Source: Gp6-AA40 sp963772955
GTDB taxonomy: Bacteria > Acidobacteriota > Vicinamibacteria > Vicinamibacterales > UBA2999
Reading direction: 5' to 3'
NCBI GenBank assembly: GCA_963772955.1
Contig: CAVYZF010000010.1
Coordinates: 248,001-312,000 of the forward strand
Length of the DNA: 64,000 nt
Shown: piece after piece, positions 1 through 7,839 of the stretch
Position numbering within the stretch: the first letter of the stretch is position 1
Layout: the number at the start of each line of letters is the position of its first letter
The notes under the pieces: generated by a model
Seen by the model: only the letters and a program-made list of their open reading frames with translations
Databases searched by the model: none
Told to the model about the DNA's origin: nothing
Translations under genes and position numbers: made by a program

Positions 1-2
1 TG

Positions 3-1790
3 TGGATGGCGTCGATCCTCAGTGCGCAGACACAGCAGCTGCCGCCGGATCATCCCGCGGTCGGCGCGCCAGATGGCCGCTCGGCGGCGTCGGATCTGAC
101 CGAACGACTCAGGCCTTCCAGCGCCAGCCCGGCCTCGATCCCGATCGCTCGCAAGAACCTCATCGACGAATTCATCTTCGGGAAGATGGAGAAGGCCGGC
201 GTGCCGCATGCCGGACTGTCGTCGGATGAGGACTTCTTTCGCCGGATCCATATCGATCTGACCGGCCGGTTGCCGCAGGACGAACCGCTGCGCGCGTTTC
301 TCGCTTCTCGTGATCCCGACAAACGCGACAAGCTCATCGATCAACTGACGACGTCCCGACCGTACGAAACGAAGTGGACGTACTTCTTCAACGACATCTA
401 CAAGCCGGCACCTGGCCGCATCGGGAACACCGCGAAGAACGTGTTCTACCTCTGGGTCCGCGACAACATTCACCTGGATCGTCCGTACAACGAAGTCGTG
501 TACGAGATGCTGACGTCGAATGCGACGTCGAACTGGTACATCGGCCCAGCCAGTTATGTCGCGCGCTGGGTGATCACGGCGGTCGCGTGCGAGGACGAGG
601 TCCACGAGGACACCTCCGACGAACTGGCGGTCCATGCGGCGAAGGACTTTCTCGGTGTCGACATCAGCTGCGCGTCCTGTCACGACGGGGCCCGCCACCT
701 CGAGAAGATCAATCTCTATCTGAGCCAGCGCAAGCGCGAAGAGATCTGGAAGATGGCGGCGTTCTTCGGCAGGACGAACGTGCTCCGCCGCACCGAGGTC
801 AGCACAGCGCAGGACGAGTATTCGATCGACGACAACGGTCCCGGCTACGACCCGTCGGCGCGTAGCGTCATCCGCGTGCCGCGGCGGGGGAAGCCGGGAC
901 TCCTGGAGCCCGTCTACATGTTCACGGGAGCGACTCCGGATCCGGCGAAGCATCCGCGACCGGAATTCGCGCGCCTGCTGACGTCGGATCCACAGTTCGC
1001 GCGCGCCACCGTGAACCTGCTCTGGGCCGAGATGTTCGGTGTCGGCATTGTCGAGCCAGTCTTCTCTTTCGACCTGGCGCGTCTCGATCCGAAGAACCCG
1101 CCGCCGGCGCCCTGGGGCCTCCAACCGTCGCATCCCGAACTGCTTGAAGCGCTCGCCCAGTACTTTCGCGACAACAACTACAGCATCCGATCGGTGTTGA
1201 AGCTGATCGCACAGTCGAATGCGTATCAGCTCTCGTCGCAGTTCCCCGGCGAATGGAAGGAAAGCTATGCGCCGTACTTTGCGCGCAAGTTCGTGCGCCG
1301 GCTGAAAGCGGAGGAAGTCTACGACTCGCTCGTGGGCGCGACGAACGTGTTTTATGACGTGCCGATCCGCGGCACCGACATTAAAGTACGCTACGCGGCC
1401 GAAGCGTACTCACCGGACGAGTTCGTCAGGAACGTGAACGATCCGATTCTCAAGGAGATCCACTTCTTCCTCGAGTCGTTCGGTCAGACAAACCGGCAGT
1501 CCTCCGAGCGCAGCAACGACGGCGCGATCACCCAGGCCGTCCAATTGATGAACAGCCCGCTCGTCCATCGCCAGATTAAAGCGTCCGAGGGAAGCTACCT
1601 TGCGGGGTTGCTCAAGCAGGAGATCCCGGACGAGGAGAAGATCGTCCGGTTGTACGAGCGATTTCTGATCCGCCGGCCGATGCCGACGGAGGTGACCGAC
1701 GCGAAGGATATCGTGAAGGGCGGCGCTGCGGGATGGGAAGACCTGCAGTGGCTGCTGGTCAACAGGGTTGAGTTCGTACACAACTTCTAG
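3..1790 (+). CDS. DUF1549/DUF1553 domain protein with haem-type CXXCH motif, 5'-partial
   Basis: The reading frame is open to the left edge, so the true start probably lies outside the window. About 594 residues are visible. The first half matches the DUF1549 pattern (F-x-R-R-I-H-x-D-L-T-G-R-L-P near nt 235-275) and carries one CXXCH (CASCH, near nt 670), a potential covalent haem site. The second half resembles DUF1553 (R-A-T-V-N-L-L-W near nt 1000, then RRLKAEEVYDSL near nt 1300). Proteins of this type are found in Planctomycetes and Acidobacteria next to DUF1501 proteins, as here (gap of 59 nt). They are thought to be exported, but their biochemical function is not established. Family assignment is firm, function is unknown. 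Confidence 0.85.
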   Translation, partial: WMASILSAQTQQLPPDHPAVGAPDGRSAASDLTERLRPSSASPASIPIARKNLIDEFIFGKMEKAGVPHAGLSSDEDFFRRIHIDLTGRLPQDEPLRAFLASRDPDKRDKLIDQLTTSRPYETKWTYFFNDIYKPAPGRIGNTAKNVFYLWVRDNIHLDRPYNEVVYEMLTSNATSNWYIGPASYVARWVITAVACEDEVHEDTSDELAVHAAKDFLGVDISCASCHDGARHLEKINLYLSQRKREEIWKMAAFFGRTNVLRRTEVSTAQDEYSIDDNGPGYDPSARSVIRVPRRGKPGLLEPVYMFTGATPDPAKHPRPEFARLLTSDPQFARATVNLLWAEMFGVGIVEPVFSFDLARLDPKNPPPAPWGLQPSHPELLEALAQYFRDNNYSIRSVLKLIAQSNAYQLSSQFPGEWKESYAPYFARKFVRRLKAEEVYDSLVGATNVFYDVPIRGTDIKVRYAAEAYSPDEFVRNVNDPILKEIHFFLESFGQTNRQSSERSNDGAITQAVQLMNSPLVHRQIKASEGSYLAGLLKQEIPDEEKIVRLYERFLIRRPMPTEVTDAKDIVKGGAAGWEDLQWLLVNRVEFVHNF

Positions 1791-1849
1791 CGAGGCTTCG
1801 ACCGGCGAGCTCGTGGCTCCACCCCGCTAGAGTCCAGGGAGAAGAGGTC

Positions 1850-3229
1850 ATGTCCAATCTCCTCGATACTCTCCTCACGCGCCGCGAAGCCTTCAAGGTG
1901 GGCGCATCCCTCGTCAGCGCCTATTGGTTCCTGCCGCTGCTGGAGCCAACGAACGTGTATGCGCAGTCGAAGGTCAACCCGCGTGGATCGGCGCGCTTCG
2001 TCATCTTCGTCATGCTGGAAGGCGGGCAGTCTCACGTCGACTCATGGGACCTCAAGGAGGGGAAGTGGACCCCCCAGAACTTCGACATCCGTGAGATCGC
2101 GCCGGGCGTGAAATGGCCGATGGCGCTCTTTCCGCAGCTCGCGAAACAGCGCGAGCGCTACTCGCTGATCCGTTCGATGGAAGCCTGGGACAGCGTGCAC
2201 TTCCGCGCGCAGTACTACGTGCAGTCCGGGCACATGATGAATCCCGCCCTGCAGAAGGAGCTCCCGCCCATTGGCACGGTGGTCGCGTACGAGTCTGCCT
2301 CGCGCCGGCAGTCAACCGACACGCTGCCGGGCTATGTGGCCGTCAACGTCACGCAGTCACAGGCCGGGCTCCTGAGTTGCGGGTTCCTGCCAGCGACCTA
2401 CACGCCGTTCCACATCGATACGACGAGCGGCATCGGCGCGATTTCCCTGGATGACGAGGCGCGAAAGACGCTGCTGCGCCGCTGGGAGCTGCTGAAGAAA
2501 GTCGACGAGCGCCTGCGCAACGACTCGTCTCTTGCCGCAAAGGCATATCGCGATTACCACAACCACTACGAAGGCGCGGTCAGCATGATGTCGGATCAGC
2601 GTGCGTCCCAGGTCTTTCAGATCGACGGCGCCGATCACGATCGCTACGGCAAGTCGCAGGTGGGCGACGGCTGCATCCTGGCGCGCAACCTGGTCGAAGC
2701 GGACGCCGGGACGCACTTCGTGCTGGTCAATCATCGCGACTGGGACCATCACAACCGGATCTACGCCGAGGGAAATCATTACAAGCTGTGCAGAGAGATC
2801 GACACCGCGCTCACCTCGCTGTTCGATGACCTTTCGGCACGCAAGCGCGCAGACGGACGCACGCTACTCGACGAAACGATGGTCATCTGTTTCGGTGAGT
2901 TCGGCCGCACACCAGGCGAGCTCAGTGCGGCGAACGGGCGTGACCACTATCAGTACGCGCTGACCGGTTTGTTCGCCGGTGGCGGCGTGCAGGGCGGCCG
3001 CGTCATTGGCAAGACCGACGAACTCGGCGCGAAGGTCGTCACGCCGGACTGGAATGGCAAGCGCTCGGTTTACATGGAAGACGTCGCGACAACGATCTAT
3101 TCGGCGCTCGGCATCGACTGGTCGAAGGTGATCGAAGGCGCCCCTTCGGGACGCGCGTTCCACTACATCGAGCCGTTCGCGTCGAAGCAGATGATCAAGA
3201 ACCAGGAGATCACGAACCTGTTCGCCTGA
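1850..3229 (+). CDS. DUF1501 family protein (sulfatase-like fold), probably Tat-exported
   Basis: 459 residues, about the usual DUF1501 length. The N-terminus has a twin-arginine stretch followed by a hydrophobic segment (T-R-R-E-A-F-K-V-G-A-S-L), consistent with Tat export. The body has the family landmarks: FVMLEGGQSHVDSWD near residue 50, a GDGC...ARNLVEAD segment near residue 275, and CFGEFGRTPG near residue 350. A purine-rich Shine-Dalgarno (gagaagagg) precedes the ATG. The gene follows the DUF1549 gene directly, so the two are probably co-transcribed and act together. The DUF1501 fold is related to the alkaline phosphatase/sulfatase superfamily, but no substrate is known. Confidence 0.88.
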   Translation: MSNLLDTLLTRREAFKVGASLVSAYWFLPLLEPTNVYAQSKVNPRGSARFVIFVMLEGGQSHVDSWDLKEGKWTPQNFDIREIAPGVKWPMALFPQLAKQRERYSLIRSMEAWDSVHFRAQYYVQSGHMMNPALQKELPPIGTVVAYESASRRQSTDTLPGYVAVNVTQSQAGLLSCGFLPATYTPFHIDTTSGIGAISLDDEARKTLLRRWELLKKVDERLRNDSSLAAKAYRDYHNHYEGAVSMMSDQRASQVFQIDGADHDRYGKSQVGDGCILARNLVEADAGTHFVLVNHRDWDHHNRIYAEGNHYKLCREIDTALTSLFDDLSARKRADGRTLLDETMVICFGEFGRTPGELSAANGRDHYQYALTGLFAGGGVQGGRVIGKTDELGAKVVTPDWNGKRSVYMEDVATTIYSALGIDWSKVIEGAPSGRAFHYIEPFASKQMIKNQEITNLFA

Positions 3230-3277
3230 CGCAGGCGGCCTCTCGGTCGCGGTGCGCAGGAGCAGCACCCTTCGGGG

Positions 3278-3655
3278 TCATTGCGCGACCGCTGCGAGCA
3301 CCGCCCGTGGGTCCGTCGATGCAATCACGAGGCGGTTGCCGGTTGCGAGATAGCTGTAGCGGATGTTGATGTGCGCTTCGGCAATCCGCTGAAACACCTT
3401 GGCTGCGGAACCGGGCTCATCGCCGACCGGGACCACGACGACGTCCTGCTCCTGGACCTCGCGGAATCCGGCGTTCGTCAGACACTGACGCGCCTCTCCA
3501 AGCGCGGTGGTCAACACGTGAACCACCCCGCTCATCTCACTGTAGCCGTCGATGTTGATGCCCGCGGCGCTGATGCAACCGATCGCCTTTGCGAGCATCC
3601 CGGGACGATCGTCTGCGAGCGTGAGTGCCAGGTCTGCGGCGAGATGGGGGGCCAT
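3278..3655 (-). CDS. Tandem ACT-domain protein
   Basis: 125 residues from the ATG at 3655, which sits a few bases after a good AGGAGG ribosome site; a GTG two codons upstream is less likely. The protein is two ACT folds in tandem. The first begins LALTLADDRPGMLAKAIG with the usual D-x-P-G-x-L. The second begins near residue 70 (VVVVPVGDEPGSAAKVFQRI). There is no enzyme domain. ACT pairs bind amino acids and usually regulate metabolism. The gene diverges from the hydrolase gene with only about 30 nt between starts, so the two share a very short promoter region. The ligand cannot be told from the sequence. Confidence 0.8.
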   Translation of the reverse strand: MAPHLAADLALTLADDRPGMLAKAIGCISAAGINIDGYSEMSGVVHVLTTALGEARQCLTNAGFREVQEQDVVVVPVGDEPGSAAKVFQRIAEAHINIRYSYLATGNRLVIASTDPRAVLAAVAQ

Positions 3656-3687
3656 GAACACCTCCTGCCGTGGGGCGAGATGCTACC

Positions 3688-4581
3688 ATGCGTTGGAGCA
3701 TGGCTGAGACATTTCGTCGAACGCTCCTCGGCTTCAGAGCTGCCGTGCGGATCTCTGTGTCGTTGACGTACCTGCTCACGTGTACCACGGCCACGACAGC
3801 TATGGCTCAGACGTCCGCCGTTCGTGTGGTGCGTGACGTGCCCTATCTGCAGGCCGCCACTTACGCGGACGACAAGGACAAGCTGGATCTGTATCTGCCT
3901 GAGGGCCCGGGCAACGCTCCCGTGATCGTCTCGTACTACGGCAATCAGTTGATGGGCGGCGACAAGGACGAGGACGCCTACATCGGGCGCCGCTTCGCCG
4001 CCGCTGGATTCGTGACGGCCGTCGTCAACTACCGTCTCTCACCCCGTGTGTCACATCCCGCCCACATTCAGGACGCCGCCGCATCCTTTGCGTGGGTCAA
4101 GCGACATGTGGGGGAGTATGGCGGCAACCCGGAGAGGATCTTCGTCATCGGCTATTCAGCCGGCGGATATCTTGCCGCGTTGCTGTCCACCGATCGGCGG
4201 TATCTCGCGGCGCATGACTTGTCGCCTCGCGATATCCGTGGCACCGTTCCCGTGAGCGCATTCTACTGGGTGGAACGGCCAGGCGTTGCGCCCGATCGCG
4301 ACAAGAGCGTATGGGGAACGAGTCGTGACGTCTGGATCGATGCGTCACCGGCGCACCATCTGCACGCCGCCGCGCCGCCGATGCTGATCCTCTACGCGGA
4401 TGGAGACGAGGACTGGCGGCGTCAGCAGAACGTCGAGATCGCAGCGGCGATGAAAGCTGCGGGCCACTCGACGGTCGAGGTCGCGATGATCGGCGGTCGA
4501 AATCACGCCACGATCTGGGAACGAGTTGGCGACGAGGGTGACGAAACCGCCGAACGCATTATCCGGTTCGCCTCGCGCTGA
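3688..4581 (+). CDS. Secreted alpha/beta hydrolase (BD-FAE/carboxylesterase-like)
   Basis: About 297 residues from ATG 3688; GTG 3670 and ATG 3700 are alternatives. A signal peptide is visible, ending near T-A-M-A-Q. The mature part has the nucleophile elbow G-Y-S-A-G-G (near nt 4150), an acid in L-Y-A-D-G-D-E-D and a histidine in G-R-N-H-A. Together they form a complete Ser-Asp-His triad in the expected order. The strand before the elbow, V-N-Y-R-L-S-P, is typical of the esterase/lipase group that includes kynurenine formamidase-like and feruloyl esterase-like enzymes. It is likely periplasmic. The substrate is unknown and there is no operon partner. Confidence 0.82.
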   Translation: MRWSMAETFRRTLLGFRAAVRISVSLTYLLTCTTATTAMAQTSAVRVVRDVPYLQAATYADDKDKLDLYLPEGPGNAPVIVSYYGNQLMGGDKDEDAYIGRRFAAAGFVTAVVNYRLSPRVSHPAHIQDAAASFAWVKRHVGEYGGNPERIFVIGYSAGGYLAALLSTDRRYLAAHDLSPRDIRGTVPVSAFYWVERPGVAPDRDKSVWGTSRDVWIDASPAHHLHAAAPPMLILYADGDEDWRRQQNVEIAAAMKAAGHSTVEVAMIGGRNHATIWERVGDEGDETAERIIRFASR

Positions 4582-4692
4582 ATCTTACTGGCCCGGCCCG
4601 TAGCTCTGTGACGTTCGAGTCGTGCCGCCGCGCAACACCATCCCTTGAGCGCGATCTACGCCCGGTCGACAATGCTGACGTTCGCGTTGAGG

Positions 4693-4754
4693 GGCTGGAG
4701 CTCCAGCCGAGGCCCGGGCATCCTGTTGACTTTGACCGGTAGACCAAAATACGG
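4693..4754 (+). promoter_or_regulatory. Possible promoter and operator of the oxalate operon
   Basis: The 217-nt gap before oxc contains a perfect 16-bp palindrome at 4693-4708 (GGCTGGAGCTCCAGCC). About 18 nt further on is TTGACT (4726-4731), followed after 17 nt by a weak -10 match (ATACGG, 4749-4754). Good GGAGG ribosome binding sequence lies just before the oxc ATG. The palindrome is what the sequence shows; its role as an operator is inference. Confidence 0.3.
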
Positions 4755-4798
4755 TACTCCGCTCTGATCGCCAAAGAGCCACTGCTCCGGAGGGCACT

Positions 4799-6541
4799 AT
4801 GTTAGAAACTGCCGCCGCCACCGCCGATGCCAAAGCCGCCGATGCCGAGCGGAACCTGACGGACGGCTGGCACCTCGTCATCGAGGCGCTCAGACTCAAT
4901 GGCGTCAAGACCATCTACGGTGTGCCTGGCATCCCGATCACGGACCTCGGCCGAATGGCACAGGCCGCAGGCCTGCGCGTCATCTCGTTCCGGCATGAAC
5001 AGAACGCCGGCAACGCAGCGGCCATCGCCGGCTTCCTGACGAGGAAGCCCGGCATTTGCCTCACGGTGTCAGCTCCCGGCTTCCTCAACGGTCTGAGTGC
5101 GCTGGCCAATGCGACGACCAACTGCTTTCCGATGATCCTGATCAGCGGCTCGTCCGAGCGCGAGATCGTCGACTTGCAGCAGGGCGACTACGAAGAGATG
5201 GACCAACTGGCGATTGCCAAGCCTCTCTGCAAGGCGGCGTTCCGCGTGCTGCATGCCGCGGACATCGGCATCGGCGTGGCGCGCGCGATCCGCGCGGCGG
5301 TCTCTGGTCGTCCGGGCGGCGTCTATCTCGATCTGCCGGCCAAGCTTTTCGCTCAGGCGATCGACGCGGACGCTGGGAGCCAGGTCGCTCGTCAAGGTCA
5401 TCGATCCGGCACCGGCCCAGATTCCCGCGCCGGACGCCGTCACGCGTGCGCTCGATCTGCTGAAGAGCGCCAAGCGTCCTCTGATCATTCTCGGGAAAGG
5501 CGCGGCATACGCGCAGGCCGACGACCAGATTCGCAGCCTGGTCGAAAAGAGCGGCATCCCGTTTCTGCCGATGAGCATGGCCAAGGGCCTTCTGCCCGAC
5601 ACGCATCCGCAGTGCGCCGGCGCCGCACGCTCGACGGTGCTGAAGGAGTCCGACGTCGTCATGCTGATCGGCGCCCGGCTCAACTGGCTCCTGTCGCACG
5701 GCAAGGGCAAGACCTGGGGCGAGCGCGTCGAAGAAGTTCATCCAGATCGACATCGAGCCGAAGGAGATGGACAGCGAACGTCGAGATCGCCGCTCCGGTG
5801 GTGGGCGACATCGGCTCCTGCGTCTCGGCGCTGCTCGACGGCATGGGCGCCCATTGGCCGGCGCCGCCGGCGGACTGGATCAACGCCGTCACGGCGAAAC
5901 GCGAGGAAAACATCGCCAAGATGGCGCCGCGGCTGGCGAGCACCCGATCGCCCATGGACTTCCACGGCGCGCTCGGCGCGTTGCGCACCGTCATCAAAGA
6001 GCGGCCGGATGCGATCTTCGTCAACGAAGGCGCCAACACGCTCGACCTGGCGCGCGGCGCGATCGACATGTATCAGCCGCGCAAGCGTCTCGACGTCGGC
6101 ACCTGGGGTGTCATGGGCATCGGCATGGGCTTCGCGGTCGCCGCGGCCATCGAGACCGGCAAGCCCGTGCTCGCGCTCGAGGGCGACTCCGCCTTCGGCT
6201 TCTCGGGCATGGAGGTCGAGACCATCTGCCGCTACAACCTGCCGGTCTGCGTCGTCGTCTTCAACAACGACGGCATCTATCGCGGAACCGACGTCAATGC
6301 GGCGGGCTCGGATCCGGCGATCACCGTCTTCGTCAAAGGCTCGCGTTACGACAGGATGATTGAGGCGTTCGGAGGCGTCGGCGTGAATGCGACGACGCCC
6401 GACGAGCTGAAGCGCGCCGTCGACGCGGCGATGGACTCGGGCAGACCGACCCTCATCAACGCGGTCATCGACCCGGCGGCCGGCACCGAGAGCGGCAGCA
6501 TCGGCAAACTCAACCCGCAAAGCGCGATTCGCAAGAAATAA
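4799..6541 (+). CDS. oxc: Oxalyl-CoA decarboxylase, ThDP-dependent, with three single-base frameshifts
   Basis: Oxalyl-CoA decarboxylase converts oxalyl-CoA to formyl-CoA and CO2 using thiamine diphosphate. The ends read in one frame, but the middle does not. The homologous protein passes through three frames, with +1 shifts near 5390, 5733 and 5773, which together restore the frame (581 codons plus one). The N-terminal pyrimidine-binding part has the YGVPGIPITDLGR start and the glutamate in F-R-H-E-Q-N-A. The C-terminal part has the ThDP/Mg motif starting E-G-D-S-A-F-G-F and ending V-V-F-N-N-D-G. The central CoA/ADP-binding domain (PAPAQIPAPDAVTRALDLL, GKGAAYAQ) is only visible in the shifted frame. 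The neighbour frc supports the assignment. Net length matches the family, so an indel-error explanation is preferred over true loss. Confidence 0.88.
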   Translation: MLETAAATADAKAADAERNLTDGWHLVIEALRLNGVKTIYGVPGIPITDLGRMAQAAGLRVISFRHEQNAGNAAAIAGFLTRKPGICLTVSAPGFLNGLSALANATTNCFPMILISGSSEREIVDLQQGDYEEMDQLAIAKPLCKAAFRVLHAADIGIGVARAIRAAVSGRPGGVYLDLPAKLFAQAIDADAGSQVARQGHRSGTGPDSRAGRRHACARSAEERQASSDHSRERRGIRAGRRPDSQPGRKERHPVSADEHGQGPSARHASAVRRRRTLDGAEGVRRRHADRRPAQLAPVARQGQDLGRARRRSSSRSTSSRRRWTANVEIAAPVVGDIGSCVSALLDGMGAHWPAPPADWINAVTAKREENIAKMAPRLASTRSPMDFHGALGALRTVIKERPDAIFVNEGANTLDLARGAIDMYQPRKRLDVGTWGVMGIGMGFAVAAAIETGKPVLALEGDSAFGFSGMEVETICRYNLPVCVVVFNNDGIYRGTDVNAAGSDPAITVFVKGSRYDRMIEAFGGVGVNATTPDELKRAVDAAMDSGRPTLINAVIDPAAGTESGSIGKLNPQSAIRKK

Positions 6542-6567
6542 TCAATCGATTGGAGAGGGTCTCATAG

Positions 6568-7816
6568 ATGGGCAAGGCACTAGACGGCGTTCGCATTCTC
6601 GACTTCACTCACGTTCAATCGGGGCCGACGTGCACGCAGCTCCTCGCATGGCTGGGAGCCGACGTCGTCAAGGTTGAACGCGCCGGCGAGGGGGATGTCA
6701 CGCGCGGCCAGCTGCGCGACATTCCGGGAGTGGACAGCCTGTACTTCACGATGCTCAACTCGAACAAGCGCTCGATCACGGTCGACGCCAAGAACCCGAA
6801 GGGGAAGGCAATCCTCGAAGCCCTCGTGAAGAAATGCGATGTGCTCGTGGAGAACTTCGCTCCGGGAGCGCTCGACCGCATGGGTTTCACCTGGGAGCGC
6901 ATTCAGTGAGCTCAACCCCCGCATGATTGTCGCGTCGGTCAAGGGTTTCGGCCCCGGCCCGTACGAAGACTGCAAAGTCTACGAGAACATCGCGCAGTGT
7001 GCCGGTGGTGCGGCGTCCACGACCGGCTTCGATGACGGCCCGCCGCTCGTCACCGGTGCGCAGATCGGCGACAGCGGAACCGGACTGCATCTTGCGCTGG
7101 GCATCGTGGCGGCCTTGTACCAGCGCAACACCACGGGCCGCGGTCAGCGCGTGCTCGCCGCGATGCAGGATGGCGTGCTCAATCTGTGCCGCGTGAAGCT
7201 GCGCGATCAGCAGCGGCTCGCGCGGACGCACGTCCTCGAGGAGTACCCGCAATACCCCAACGGCACGTTCGGCGATGCCGCGCCGCGGTCGGGGAACGCC
7301 TCTGGCGGCGGGCAGCCCGGATGGATTCTCAAGTGCAAGGGCTGGGAAACCGATCCCAACGCATACATCTACTTCATCACGCAGGCGCCGGTCTGGGACG
7401 CCATCTGCAAAGTGATCGGCCACGAGGAATGGTTGACCGATCCGCGGTACGCGACGCCGAAGGCGCGGCTGCCGCATCTGTCGGAGATCTTCGACGGGAT
7501 CGAGGAATGGACGAAGACGAAGACCAAGTTCGAGGCGATGGACATCCTCAACCAGCACGACATCCCGTGCGGACCGATTCTCTCCATGAAAGAGATCGCG
7601 GAAGAACCGTCGCTGCGCAAGACCGGCACTGTCGTCGAGGTCGATCACCCGACGCGCGGCAAGTACCTCACGGTGGGCAATCCGATCAAGATGTCCGACA
7701 GTCCGGCCGACGTGAAGCGATCGCCGCTGCTCGGCGAGCACACCGACGAGATCCTGGCAGAACTCGGCTACGGAGCGAATGAGATCGCAGCTCTGCGCAC
7801 CGAAAAAGTCATCTGA
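6568..7816 (+). CDS. frc: Formyl-CoA:oxalate CoA-transferase (class III CoA-transferase), one frameshift
   Basis: This enzyme moves CoA from formyl-CoA to oxalate, feeding oxalyl-CoA to the decarboxylase. The first 113 codons read GKALDGVRILDFTHVQSGP and continue to WERI-Q; a +1 insertion near 6908 then causes a stop. The correct continuation (E-L-N-P-R-M-I-V-A-S-V-K-G-F-G) runs on the next frame to 7816. The catalytic aspartate expected in class III transferases is present in Q-I-G-D-S-G-T-G (near nt 7070). Total length, about 416 codons after correcting one base, is the normal Frc length. It lies 26 nt after oxc with its own purine-rich ribosome site, so the genes form one operon. Confidence 0.9.
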
Positions 7817-7839
7817 GACGAATCAAAAGGCCTCTGGCA

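Noticed and set aside
3244..3291. CGGTCGCG/CGCGACCG inverted repeat between the DUF1501 and ACT genes
   Set aside because: The loop is about 32 nt and the second arm lies inside the ACT reading frame, so a terminator call is weak.
5738..6520. Antisense open frame opposite oxc
   Set aside because: Composition is that of an antisense shadow and it overlaps the ThDP-binding half of oxc.
4799..6541. Programmed frameshifting in oxc
   Set aside because: There are three shifts with no slippery heptamer or downstream structure at any of them; errors or decay explain them better.
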